A stretch of 64,000 bases of DNA from Panopea generosa (GCA_029582155.1 CM055898.1:31745919-31809918); one strand, 5' to 3'; positions 47,490 through 58,849 are shown, counted from the first letter of the stretch. The notes: generated by a model from the letters alone, not told the origin. Made by a program: numbers and translations.

Positions 47490-47650
47490 ATGATATCGTA
47501 ACAGAGCATGGGACCCCGACCCGGAGGGTCATTGGTTCGATATTCCACCACGGCCGCGTTTTGTGTACTTTGTTTATGCTTTTTGTGCCATCTCCTTAAA
47601 GATGTTGTGTTTGATTGGTTAAAACATGTTTCACAATCAATTGTCACCCT
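47490..47650 (+). mobile_element. SINE family V, diverged
   Basis: GTAACAGAGCATGGGACCCC, then GGAGGGTCATTGGTTCGATA (box B-like) and TTCCACCACGGCCGCG resemble the V-family head. The body is weak. Confidence 0.5.
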
Positions 47651-48106
47651 GTCGTTTGGTGATAGATAATGATATGATATGAGGATATTTAGTAAGCAAT
47701 TCCCGGAGCTATTCACATTATTTTATTATTAAAAGTAACACGATTTGTCAGGAGAAAAACATAGCGTTCTTAACATTTCCGATCATGATAGTTATCAAAA
47801 TTAAACGCAGATTCGAAAAAAAACCCTAGACTTGCCGTAGAATGTAGATTTGAAGGGGATAAAATTGAATTTATATCTTGAACAATTGTATTCTTTAATG
47901 TTTAGACATAATTTTATTACAAATGAACTTGATTGTTTTAAAAAATAATAAAAAAACCTCACATATTGTATTACGGTCATTGCAGTCTCCATCTGCAGTT
48001 TTGCGAAAATATCCAAAACATCTCGATCTACTTTTTGATAATACGAGTTTAAGAACTTTTCTTGTTAGAAATGATGCCAGAAGTGGACTGTAGGTGTTAA
48101 GATTAA

Positions 48107-48300
48107 AGTAGATGTTTAAACATAAGTAGTTGTTTAGACATAAGTAGATGTTTAGACATAAGTAGTTGTTTAGACATAAGTCGGTGTTTAGACATAAGTA
48201 GTTGTTTAGACATAAGTCGGTGTTTAGATATAAGTGAGTGGTTAGAAATAAGCAGGTGTTAAGACATAATGATGTTTAACATAAGTAGGTCTTTAGACAT
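48107..48300. repeat. 18-bp minisatellite (about 10 units)
   Basis: The unit is ACATAAGTAGTTGTTTAG with substitutions. It is bracketed by two related segments (CAAAACATCTCGATCTAC near 48015 and CAAAACATTTCGATCTAT near 48318), so the array sits between diverged direct repeats. Confidence 0.85.
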
Positions 48301-48404
48301 GACCATTACAATATTCAAAACATTTCGATCTATTTTAAGGTATTACGATTTAGAACATTTTAATTAAAAGAAATTTTTCTATTTAGAAATGTTGCCAGAA
48401 ATGG

Positions 48405-48850
48405 ATAGTATCACGGCAATCTTCATCAGATAATTTTCTAAACTTTCTATGTAACAATGGCGGGGTTTTCGTTAAAGTCGCGCACTTTTGTAGTTATCAC
48501 TGAGATAGAATGAGAAAGTTGTCTAGTTAAATTGTAGCCGAGAAATGTCACCATACTGCCGCTTTGTTACGCGCCATGTAACGATTATGTGCAGAACTAT
48601 AGACCGTGGTTATATCCGTTAGTAGCCTGTATTGATTTTCTGTGTGCATATGAGACGACACACGTAGGTTCAAAATAGATTTTATTGCACACTATTTCTT
48701 CTTAAGCTTTATTTGGATGGTAATTACCATATCTGAAAATACACATTTCCAGGAACTAACATTAGTTTGTAATTATATTGATACGAATACCAAGGTAATT
48801 ATGACACTGTATTATATATTGATTTGTTATTTCTGTGTATTTAAGATATA
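48405..48850 (+). repeat. Dispersed repeat A, copy 2
   Basis: Counterpart of 34125-34600 in the same orientation, ending with AAGGTAATTATGACACTGTA then TTGATTTGTTATTTC. It lies 2.7 kb upstream of the intact Mab-21-like gene. Confidence 0.7.
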
Positions 48851-48924
48851 AATTAAATTGATAGTTGAAATATTAGCTGTTATGTTATTCACCATTTTAA
48901 CATGTTTGAACTTATCAGCGTGGA

Positions 48925-49150
48925 GTGATTATAAACCACTAGTTTAAACTTATTTATTTTACTTCAATTGTGAAACTAGTCATTAAAACTTATATAACGC
49001 TCGAAATCTACCTGTGTAGAACCCGTACTATGCATAATATGCGGAAAAAATTCGTCTTGATCAAAGACATCACACATTGCCGTGGCGGAGGATCTATCCC
49101 ACGACCCTCCGATCATAGGTTCGATGCTCTGAGAGTCACGGGTTTGATTC
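48925..49150 (-). mobile_element. SINE family V
   Basis: Plus-strand TTATTTTACTTCAATTGTGA, then TTGCCGTGGCGGAGGATC and CATAGGTTCGATGCTCTGAG is the inverse of the 44298 element. 49160-49920 shows no supported gene, only T-rich sequence with repeated TTTTACA(T)ATATGACC motifs near 49625-49690. Confidence 0.65.
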
Positions 49151-49924
49151 AAATTAATTATCCAAGCAATGTACGGACAATGGTTTTGATTTTATTAATA
49201 CATTCTTTAAATGGAATATTAATGTCCATGGTTTCGATTTATTAATATATAATGATTCTTTAAAACAATTTCTTAATTGCGCTTATTAGGTGGGTGGAAT
49301 TGGCCAAAGATGCTAGTTTAAAAGTATCACAGTTTATTTCTATTCATTTTATACAATTTAGACCCTTCTGTATCACATTGTGATGAACTATGGTACGATT
49401 AACACTGACTGTTCATATCTATGTATGTGATATGTTTTAACAAAATTTAATATGAATAAATTACGTCCATTGAAGGACCATAATTGTACCTAATTGAAAC
49501 CTAAAAATGTAAAATTGACGATGGTCATGTCATAAATGTAAGCAAATATTCCTACAACAAACACTTTCAACCTATATTCGGTTTTTTCTAGACGAAACAA
49601 CCGGTTTTACAGTCGTAAGTATATTTTTTTACATATATGACCAAACATATTTTTTTTTACATTTGTGACGTTTTTTACGATATATATGACCATCACCATT
49701 TTTACAGTTGGTGTTTTGTTTCAAATTTATTGAAAATGTTTACATATTTGTGGCAGACTAATTTTACTTTTGTGACCATTTTCACATTTGGTGGTCCAAC
49801 CTTTGAGAGAGGACGGTGATGCTAGTTAGATGCATTCCTTGCATATATGACATCCTCCGTCACCGAAACTGGAATCAATAAATCTTGACATATATACTTT
49901 TTATTATTGGTCCAACTTTATATC

Positions 49925-50120
49925 ATATTTGCATGAAAGAGTGGTGTATGACTTAAGTCTGACCGCTGAGGTCGTAAGTTCGAGTTCCACTCGTTCCAAC
50001 ACAGTTATGTGACAAAGTGTCCCAGAAGGACGGTGGTTGTAATCCGAATCGCTCCGAGGTTTTCCACCACCAACCAATTATGCCATATAAAACCTATCAT
50101 GTCTTGAAAATGGCGTAAAT
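49925..50120 (+). mobile_element. SINE family S
   Basis: GGTCGTAAGTTCGAGTTCCA (box B), then CCCAGAAGGACGGTGGTTGT, CTCCGAGGTTTTCCACCACC and CTTGAAAATGGCGTAAATG. Confidence 0.7.
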
Positions 50121-50699
50121 GTCAATCAACATCATTCAAATACACTATTCGCATATATGGCTTAGTGCTAAGTTTCATAATCGAGGTAAATTGAGTTTAA
50201 GATAATCCCGAATAAAACCACATTAAAACACAAAGACAATAAACAAAACATTATCTCTACATGTCATATTAGCCCATTGTTCCCAAAATACACGTTTTAT
50301 TAGGTGTGCTTACCTATATTATCATATAATCGTAACATCAGACGTATCGAACGTTATTTGTTTATTATATATATATATTTATAAATGTGCATAATGCATT
50401 GAATTATGACTCAGTTAGCAAACATGCTAAAATATCAGATTAGCGTCGGCTATTATTCAAACTATAAGTTTAAAGGCATGTAATAAAGTGATTGAAACAA
50501 ACAACACAATGTTCGTCCATTGCATTGTCTTTTTCCCATACTACTTGGCGTTATCTTTTAATCTATTTTCATATTCGTCTTTGAAGACGACACACAATCT
50601 CAACTGAATCAAGGAAATGTGGATATTGATTTAAACGTTCATGCTATATGGCACGTATGTATAACACGTGTAAAGCAAAGGCCACGGGAGTTGTTTTCA

Positions 50700-51015
50700 T
50701 TACTGTTGTTGTTGTATGGTTGTGTAGCGTCAGATTCAACAATGTTTCAGTTATATCTGGACGGTGTCGAATTCAGACATCTATCTGAGCGCTACCACAC
50801 GGAATTATCGTGCCGCAGACACATGGTATGATACCCCACCCAGTCACATTATACTGACACCGGGCCGACCAGGCCTAGGACTAATCTAAATGTTGAGCTT
50901 CAAACGAGGAAGATTCCACTACCATTTTTAAAATCTTTGGTATGGTCCAGCCAGAGATCGAACCAACGACAGTCCGCATATGAGGCGGACGCTCTACCCC
51001 TGGACTTTCACTGCG
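50700..51015 (-). mobile_element. SINE family G, full length, ending about 50 bp before a coding exon
   Basis: Plus-strand CGTGCCGCAGACACATGGTA, then TGATACCCCACCCAGTCACA, GAGATCGAACCAACGACAG and GAGGCGGACGCTCTACCCC. The inverted tRNA-like head ends close to the acceptor of the 51066 exon, so the immediate 5' flank of the gene is SINE-derived. Confidence 0.8.
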
Positions 51016-51077
51016 GTCACAACTGTTTAAAAAAATGAATTGTATAATTGTATATTGTTTACCAGGAAACTGTGACG

Positions 51078-52829
51078 ATGGATGACGAAATGCTTATCAA
51101 GTGCATTACATTCGACCAAGATTGTTTTCGTGATGTTCGAATGATTGCTGCTGACCAACGACAGTTACAGTGGACTTCGGAATATTTACCCGAACTTTCA
51201 AAGGAGTCTCAAATCGAATATCTTTACATCCGCGATAAGCTAACGAGGTGCCACTACAAAGACGCCATCTTCGAAATTAGTGACAGCGATAACGAGGTAC
51301 TGACACGCATTTGGATACAAAATATTGTTCTTTTGGGCAGTACACAAGACGGGCTTTACCTTGAAAAGGAAAAGGGGTTTCTTGTTTACGATTCAGACAA
51401 AACAGGAATGAAAGAAACAGATGTCGATATCTTGTTTGAATATGGAGGTATCGAAATTGTGCAGATTGAACAATCTGCAGACTGCAAACATTCACTGTAC
51501 CTGTGTCTTGAAAAGACGAATAACCCAGGATATTTCAAACTGAGAATATGTTCGCGATCACTGGATAAAAACAAGCATGATTACTTTACACCCAACAAAT
51601 TAAAACACAAGTTATTTTTAAATCTGGACAGCACACATTTTTACGTAAGTTACAATAGCCCAGGAATTGTTACAAACACACCGGCTATCGGCGGAAGTTT
51701 TGAAGACGAGCTAGGAATTTACGAGACTGATTACGTGCCAGCTTTAACCATGAAACAGTGGCCACCAGTAGCTGAGTCGTTCATATCACGTACAAGACCC
51801 AGCGGATGGCCGTCTCCAGCGCTTATCATGGCTGCAACAGCCGAAGGATGTGGATTCGTGGCAAAGGGATACTGTGACAGCGTCGATACGGATATCCAGT
51901 GGAGAATATCCTTCGCAGCGTCAGAAAAAATCCTGACTAGATCTTTGACCTCTTCGCAAATCCGTGCACATTTGTTTTTCAAATCAATATTCAAGGTGCA
52001 TCTACAAAGTGACAACGACGAATTGTCAAGCTATATGATGAAAAACATTTTATTTTGGACACTTGAAACGATCGAGCAAGCCTCCTGGAGTGATGACAAT
52101 GTTCTTTATTGTGTTGAAGCTTTGGTAGACATGTTGTGCGAATGCTTGGATAACTGTTTGATAGTCAGTTTCTTTCTCCCACGGTTAAACTTGATCGGTC
52201 ATTTGGACAGACACACAGTCAACGAAATAGCTATCAAAGCGCACAGAATCCAAGATGATGTTATGTCAGCAATAATAAAGTGCACAGAATCACCGGAATT
52301 TGAAGGAATGTGTGATATTTCTCTCACTTCGATGAAATATAACATGATGGAAGATAGCGACGAGGCAAGCTCCATCTTGAGCATGGTATATTTCACATTG
52401 TACTTGTATCTGAGACTACAAGTTGTTAGGTATCAATTAAAGTTAGGACTTACTACTCTGAAAGAATCATATGTGAAAGAGTGCAATAGTATGCGCTGTG
52501 CAATAGCACCAAGAGCTGTATGGTACCTTCTTGAATCTATAAGAGTTCAGCCAGATTCGTCCTTATTTGGACTGGATATACACGGCAAAGATAATTTCAT
52601 ATTGGATGTTAATGGTATGCGAGCAAAGGTTGTAGAGTTTTTTCGATGCCCAACTTATAGCGGACTTTTTAAGGAAGTTTTAAACGATCAAGAAAGAGTT
52701 ATCAATAAGACATTCACTCAGATCCCAGAATTCTCCAAATTTCTTGAGTGGGTTGATTTGACGTGTATGTGGAATGGAGGTCCTGCACTAAACAAAGACA
52801 ATCTTGTCTTCCCCATTGTCATGGATTGA
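51078..52829 (+). CDS. Mab-21 domain / cGAS-like receptor-type nucleotidyltransferase (583 aa)
   Basis: This is a single uninterrupted exon after the acceptor-like TGTTTACCAG (AG at 51064-51065). The ATG at 51078 is chosen because it is the first ATG inside the region conserved with the paralogue. An in-frame ATG at 51048 lies before the acceptor. Residues 82-120 form the nucleotidyltransferase motif: LLGSTQDGL (G87, S88), then D115-x-D117 in TDVDIL. TDYVPAL gives D218, which fits the third metal-binding acid. Residues 275-375 match the Mab-21 C-terminal lobe (WRISFAASEKIL, LSSYMMKNILFW). Residues 376-583 are a helical extension I do not recognise. Family members such as cGAS/cGLRs make cyclic dinucleotides on ligand binding. 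With all three acids present an active enzyme is plausible, but substrate and ligand are unknown. There is no signal peptide or membrane segment. The stop is TGA at 52827. Confidence 0.9.
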   Translation: MDDEMLIKCITFDQDCFRDVRMIAADQRQLQWTSEYLPELSKESQIEYLYIRDKLTRCHYKDAIFEISDSDNEVLTRIWIQNIVLLGSTQDGLYLEKEKGFLVYDSDKTGMKETDVDILFEYGGIEIVQIEQSADCKHSLYLCLEKTNNPGYFKLRICSRSLDKNKHDYFTPNKLKHKLFLNLDSTHFYVSYNSPGIVTNTPAIGGSFEDELGIYETDYVPALTMKQWPPVAESFISRTRPSGWPSPALIMAATAEGCGFVAKGYCDSVDTDIQWRISFAASEKILTRSLTSSQIRAHLFFKSIFKVHLQSDNDELSSYMMKNILFWTLETIEQASWSDDNVLYCVEALVDMLCECLDNCLIVSFFLPRLNLIGHLDRHTVNEIAIKAHRIQDDVMSAIIKCTESPEFEGMCDISLTSMKYNMMEDSDEASSILSMVYFTLYLYLRLQVVRYQLKLGLTTLKESYVKECNSMRCAIAPRAVWYLLESIRVQPDSSLFGLDIHGKDNFILDVNGMRAKVVEFFRCPTYSGLFKEVLNDQERVINKTFTQIPEFSKFLEWVDLTCMWNGGPALNKDNLVFPIVMD

Positions 52830-53294
52830 CGCTTTTAAGACTTAAAAATCCGAACTGTGATATAAAAAGACATGTTGATGCTGTTGTAGGATTTTATGCC
52901 CCTGACATTTGAAGAATACTAAAGGGGCATTACATATGTCCATTAGTCCGTGAGCCCCAATCGTTTCCGTTGTATACTTATTGAAATGGTTGATGTATTT
53001 ATTCAATAATTAGTGTGTAGCTGTATAATTATAAAAATATAGGACAAGTCTGATATTTGTCAGCGTTGGACAAATCTGATAGGATTTATTGTTATAGTAA
53101 CATATAGGGTAACACATTTCTAGCTTTTATATAAATCATTTATCAGTATATAGTACTAAAAATAAGGATCATGTCGCTTATTGATCATTAACATTGTTAT
53201 TATTGTGTTCATTTATTTTATTTACTTGAAATTAATATATGAATTTTCATCTAAAATGTAATACTAAGATTGGTTATTAACACAGATAAAATTA

Positions 53295-54438
53295 CAGTAG
53301 AACTTCGATAGCTCGAACCGACGGGACTGGACAAAATATGGATCAAATGGATCAAATGTTATCTGTCACTCATTTTTTTAAATAATAGTCACACATTATG
53401 TTGATATCGGGTGAGTTGGCTGGCCAAGACATTGCTTTCAACACGTTACTTGCCATGCACTGCTGTGTTACCTTGGACAGGCCCTTTATAACCTTGAAAA
53501 AAAAATTATTGTCGTTTTAAGTACAGGCAAAATATCTACAAGAATGTTTAATGTACTTATCTGAGTTAATATTTCCGCAAACTCTCGTTAAAGTTCCTAC
53601 ACCAGTCCAACATATACATCCCCAGATCATCCAAGATCATGGCAGAAAACTTCCTGTTGGCTTTTGATGGAATCAGATCTGGTCTGTAACCTTCTTCCTT
53701 CTTTCTCCAGATTGCCGGTAACAACCTGATTTTCACCCGAAAATATTACTTTATCCCACTGTCCATTCACAGTTCATGATCTCTTCTGTAGGCACCACGA
53801 CAGTCGTTTCTTCCTATTTTCAACCCTGACCACCACATTTTTCCTGCATACTCTCCGGTGAAAACCATGCTTGCTCAAGCAGTACTGGACAGCACGTTTA
53901 GACACTTTTATGTCTCTAACTTGATTAAATTTTAATGTCAGTCAAACTATCTTTTCTGTTCTTCTTCACCAAGCGTTCTTACTGCCGATAAGCTCTGCAT
54001 GTCACAATCCTTGGTTTACCACTTCTTGCCTTATTTTCTAAAGAACCGGACGCTTTAAATTGTTTTTAAATGTTAAATACCGTGCTATGTGGTATGTCCA
54101 ATGTTCTGCTAATTTACAAGGTGTCAGTCCTTTAAAGTTTACGTCCACACTCACTCACACGTTTCTTATCTGTGTGAGCTCATGGCCTTTCCTACCCATA
54201 AATATCTGACGAGAAACATAAATATTGCCATTTATGATATCATCGATGGTATAGTGAAAAGACTACTCTTGTTTATTTAAAACCACCTGTCAAGCTTATA
54301 TTGTTATTTTAACAACTGGTCCAAGGGAAGCAAATCTTATTTACTCACTACCAAATCCAAGATGGCTTCTCTTTTAACCAATACTTTTTGCACACTACTG
54401 TACCAGCCATCCGTGTTCGATCCAACGAAGTACTACTG
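53295..54438 (-). mobile_element. Tc1/mariner-superfamily element with TIRs and TA duplication (dead)
   Basis: The left end is CAGTAGAACTTCGATAGCTC then GAAC. The right end read on the minus strand is CAGTAGTACTTCGTTGGATC then GAAC. TA flanks both ends (53293-53294 and 54439-54440). The interior encodes a ruined transposase on the minus strand. Length is 1144 bp. The gene-free flank 52930-53290 shows nothing else. Confidence 0.8.
53396..54070 (-). pseudogene. Tc1-like transposase pseudogene
   Basis: Recognisable pieces occur in order on the minus strand: GSLENKARSGKPRIVT near 54005-54060, SKHGFHRRVCRKN near 53840-53880, VIFSGENQVV near 53724-53750 (where the family has FSDES/FSDEN, so the first catalytic Asp is Gly here), WRKKEEGYRPDLI near 53655-53715, and SWPANSPDIN near 53399-53428. 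Frameshifts and stops separate them. The final NPIE-type segment is lost. It cannot make an active transposase. Confidence 0.75.
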
Positions 54439-54489
54439 TATATCTGTTAATTTTGTTATCATAAAATTATTTGAGGAGTATATAATTAT

Positions 54490-54625
54490 GATTCAAAACC
54501 TTTATGTGAGAAAGTGTGCCAGTCACTTCTCGAATTTATTCGGAAATCATTCCCCACCAGTGAAATATGTGCATGCCATATATAACATGTATTATTGAAA
54601 ATTGCGTTAAACCCCATTAAAGTTA
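54490..54625 (+). mobile_element. SINE family S, 3' half
   Basis: TTTATGTGAGAAAGTGTGCC, then CACCAGTGAAATATGTGCAT and GAAAATTGCGTTAAACCCC then ATTAAAG. The head is missing. Confidence 0.65.
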
Positions 54626-54669
54626 AAAGTGATTTTCATTATTCATCAATTGTAAAATGAATACTACCT

Positions 54670-54833
54670 GGGTTGGTATTCGCCAACCATTCTTAAGAAT
54701 ATTCTTCGACTTGAGCTTGAACCTTTGATATCTAGTTTACCGTGAGAGAATAACTGTGAGAGTGTGATTTCAAAATTCATTCTTGAGTTCAAGTCTAAGA
54801 ATATTCTTAAGAATGGTTGGTAAGTACCACCCC
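54670..54833. mobile_element. MITE, 164 bp, about 48-bp TIRs
   Basis: The left end is GGGTTGGTATTCGCCAACCA then TTCTTAAGAATATTCTTCGA. The right end reverse-complemented is GGGGTGGTACTTACCAACCA then TTCTTAAGAATATTCTTAGA. CCTGG occurs next to both ends and could be a target duplication, which is uncertain. There is no coding capacity. Confidence 0.8.
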
Positions 54834-54839
54834 TGGTGT

Positions 54840-56610
54840 TTGCCAAGGTAAAACCGGCACTTTAGCATATGCGGAGAAGATATCTTGCTCAATGACGTCT
54901 CACGTCGATTTAACTCATGATTCGCCCTTTCTGAGTCCTGCGCACTACCATGGCACCACATGCCCAACGATCATGTGCTTATTGCTGACGTCATAAAGTC
55001 AGTCACCACGTTTTTAAACGATGATGTAATCATACTAAAAGGTACAAAAGCGTTCGTTTAAGTGAACATTGGCAACAACAGATGTTCAATTGCTGTAAAA
55101 ACAAATGCACTTATATCATTTATGTAATTATGTAACATGCACAGTTTGTTTGCAGGAAGATTTTGTTATATTAAAACAGCACAGTTTCAAAGATGCAATA
55201 TGGTGTTATATAATTAAATGCTTCACATTTGAAACTCCAATACACACGTTTATACAAAATCTGTGGTTAAGGTATGTTATGTGTAAATATCATAAAAAAG
55301 GACATACGGCAAATTTGATATTTGATGATTTTTATTTAAAACTATCAAAATTTTATATCTGCATGGTTCAAATAAGAATATTAAAAGGTATAATTATACA
55401 TAAGTTTATCAGGTTAGGTGTAACGATTGGTTTGATTCGTGAACACAAGTAAAATCGACGTTAAGTTTGTCGTGAGACTCTTTAATGTATGTTCTATCAA
55501 CTAGTACTGTAGTTGACTATTTTCCTGGGTAACATTTCTTAAAATTAGTCTAAACAGAATTTTAGAAAATAAGAGTATGTAGTATGAAGAATGCTCTGAA
55601 AGTATTGCTTTAAGAAACCTCACCATGAACGCAAAACATTTAGACATTCATATATTTGTGATACATTTAGAACTTTAGAAACCTTCCCGAATTCAAGTTC
55701 TAAATCAGAATTGTGATCACAATATTTGTATTTTAATTTTAAAGGCCCTATTGTTATGTATTTTTTAAGCACATGTAAATAAAATTACAATCGCATATAT
55801 ATCAGTCATTTCAATAAGGTTTGACATGAAACTTTCTATATGATTGTGCTTATAATTTAAGAGGCTTGTAACCGTTTTGTCAATAACCGGTCTTAATACA
55901 TGTATAACTGAGTTATGAGACAGGAGCATGGAATAAGAAGTCGATTATCTCATTAATATCAAATACGACTCTCTTAGAATAAAAAGTTACTCGTTTTCGT
56001 ATATCTGCTCACAATTGCTCGATTGAAGTTGGGCGTTTTAACAACATTGATAGCAACAGCAGAGTGTGCATATTTTGTTATCAAAACCTAGTAGGTCTTT
56101 TCTAGCTTGTTTGACCTGCATAAATATTTATTAGAACAAATCATATACTCAATCAAGCTTGGGCAACTATTCATTAATTTAAAAATATTATGTTATCAAA
56201 ACATAAAAATTCGATTATAGAAATATTACTCAAGATGTATTATATTTATTTTGATATGTATTATGGAATTTATGAATTATTAAAATTATTTGGTAATGTG
56301 TTATGTATGTTATATATCATGGCCATATTGTCACATAACTTGCTTTGTGAAACGCCATTGACACTTCTGTAACTGCTTGTCTGATAACATTGAGATGAGT
56401 TTTAATAAATTTTATGTATGGGTATAAAGTGATCAACAATTCTCTTTTTAGTTATATTTGTTAATGTTTTAGTATACCCAATGTGCAGAACAATATGTGA
56501 AGCTTTCATGAGTCGATTTATCATTTAGTCAAAATTAATATCGAGGTCTACATTACAAGGACATTACAGAGACGTGGTAAAAATAAAGGTAAGTGGACAC
56601 CCCTATAAAA
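54840..56610. other. Mostly gene-free AT-rich stretch
   Basis: A 116-codon open frame (55105-55452, plus) includes an acceptor-like TTTGTTTGCAG at about 55157 and an aromatic, K/I-rich translation. I recognise no family and give it little weight. The rest shows no supported feature. Confidence 0.3.
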
Positions 56611-56612
56611 TA

Positions 56613-58115
56613 ACATTTTTCTATATACACTAACGAGATATGAAAACGCAACAACGGGTCTGTTGAGCTATATTAGAAAAAGAACTACTCACATAACACT
56701 CATAAATTGGGTATCAAATTAATCAATGAAAATGCATGTGAAAAAACAAAACGATGATTTCACTATCCGTTATCACTTAAGTACTGTTTATTCCACAACA
56801 TTCAGCTTAAACGTCAGTACTGTATATGTCCCCCATTTCTCCCGATTACCTCCTGAAGCCGAGAACGCATTGAACGACATAGAGTCATATAAACTCGACG
56901 TGGAATCCGTTCCCGCTCTTAATTCAGTACATTCGTTAATTCCTGGACATTGATTGAAGGGTTAAGACGTTCACGTATCCGACGTCCCAACTCATCCCAG
57001 TTATGCTCTATAGGGTTAAAGTCAGGTGATTAAGTCGAACACGGCAACACAGGGATGTTGTTATTGTATAGCAAGTTCATTGTTACTCTGGCTCGGTGCG
57101 GTGGAGCATTATCTTTCATGAACGAATACGTTGCTGGAATATTGGCAGGACCAAGGGCGTGATAATCTGAATCATTAAGCTTTGCGCATTCCAATTACCA
57201 TTGCAAATCACTAGCTGTGGCCTAAAGTAACTGTTGATAGCGCATCAGACCATAACGCTGCCATCGCTTTAACGCTGATGCTTTACACTAAACAAGTATC
57301 TGCATAACGTTCATTACGTCGACGGTACACGAGTTCTGTGCCGTCGGCATTGAACAAATTGAATCTAGACTCGTCAGAAAACAAAACTGTTTTCCTGTTT
57401 GCGTTAATGATGTTTGCACGTGCTCACTGGAGTCGTATACGTCGATAACGTACACAATGTACGGGAACTTTCGCTGGCCGCCGGCACCGTATCCCGTAAT
57501 CATTAAGACACTGTTATTCGATGGATTGGGCGATCTCTTGCCTCAACAACGACTATATCGCCGTAAGTTTATGACTACTTAGATGACGTTGACGAATGTA
57601 AACATCATGACGTGGCGTCATTGCAGGCATCGCCCCTGGTCGTGGACGGTCCAACACGGAGCCCGTACGATTGTATCGCTGAAGCAACTGTGAAATTGTG
57701 GATCGGTTGACGTTAAAACGTCTCGCGACTTCTATTTTACGAAACTCCACTTTCTGAAAGTCCTTAAATCCGATTTTGATCTGCGTTATTTAGCCGTGGC
57801 ATCATTTGAATTTAAAATTATCCAAAACAAATTGATTGATTTTATGATTTGTAGGTTTCTTATGTATATACTCAATAGAGCTTAAATTAAACTTGCCGTA
57901 TGGTAAATGTGCACGAGGCGCACGAAAAAAACTGCAAGATCCTAGCTATGGTGATTTTACGGTCTGTTGCGCTGATTAAATTCAATCACAATGAATAGAG
58001 AGTATTGAGATGTGTATGTGTTTAAAATTTTAAGGTAATACCGACTGTAATAAAAAAAATATTTAGGCATATGCTTGTTGCGTTTTCATATCTCGTCAGT
58101 GATATAGAAAAATGT
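56613..58115 (-). mobile_element. Tc1-family DNA transposon, 1503 bp, complete ends, TA duplication
   Basis: About 41-bp TIRs: left ACATTTTTCTATATACACTA then ACGAGATATGAAAACGCAAC. The right end inverted is ACATTTTTCTATATCACTGA then CGAGATATGAAAACGCAAC. TA lies outside both ends (56611-56612 and 58116-58117). The interior carries a transposase pseudogene on the minus strand. The ends look well preserved compared with the coding region. Confidence 0.88.
56814..57805 (-). pseudogene. Tc1-like (DD34E-type) transposase pseudogene
   Basis: The minus-strand start MMPRLNNADQ is at 57805-57770. A helix-turn-helix VARRFNVNRSTISQLLQRYN follows, then RPRPGAMPAMTPRHD, and the DDE segments SDESRFNLF (57378 downwards), DNAPPHRARVTMNLLYNNN (57113 downwards) and SPDFNPIEHNWDELG (57017-57006 holds NPIE). 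It ends GRNGGHIQY with the stop at 56814-56816. Length (about 330 codons) is normal for the family. At least two stops near the start, a frameshift between the last two catalytic segments and a stop before SPDF make it inactive. The spacing of the last Asp and Glu is close to 34, as in Tc1, once the frameshift is allowed for. Confidence 0.85.
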
Positions 58116-58717
58116 TACATGCAAAAATATTCTTACAAGCATAGGATATATAAGTGAGGTCTCTTTAACATTAATGGCGATTTTTATAAATTATTAGTCG
58201 GACCTCCGCTGTACACACGTTCGTAAAATAAGGGTTATGTAATAATACATAGAAATGCTCATTAGGAAGCCGTGAAGCTTTTATCTGATTTAAGGGGTCA
58301 CCCAACCTCGCTCTTTCCTCCCGTTCTTGCATCATAAAATAAGACGATGTTATCTAAAATATAGACTGCCGAGATTTTTCTCTTCCAAATACAGAAGAAT
58401 GCACACGGGCATTTGCGTTTACTTGATTATTTGGGTTGGAAACTGGTGTGTTACTTCAAAAAAATATACATTCCTCAAAACGATTAAGCATTAAACACTG
58501 ACTAACATATCGTCACTTTACTGTTTTGTTTCAACAATATGATGCTCGCATAACAAGTTATATACGTACATTTGTATCAGATCAATATTTTAAATGAGTA
58601 GCAATCTCCTTTCGTATTGTACAAAGGTTATGAAATTGGCACCAGAAGCTGGATTGCTTGACGCGTTAAATAACTTGTATACTTTAGGGAGACGATTGGT
58701 TATTCTGATTGAAACGC

Positions 58718-58845
58718 AGTGCCGTGCAGTGCAGTGCAGTGCAGTGCAGAGCAATGCAATGCAATGATGCAATGCAATGCAATATAATGAATTGGAATGC
58801 AAAACAATGCGATGCAATGAGACGCAATACAATATAATGCAATTG
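58718..58845. repeat. GCAGT/GCAAT pentanucleotide microsatellite
   Basis: GTGCAGTGCAGTGCAGTGCA grades into GCAATGCAATGCAATG and then decays to ATAATGCAAT. The stretch 58120-58715 shows no supported gene. Confidence 0.85.
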
Positions 58846-58849
58846 CGTA

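Noticed and set aside
55105..55452. 116-codon open frame with an internal acceptor-like site
   Set aside because: AT-rich composition and no family resemblance I can defend. Kept only as a note under the gene-free stretch.
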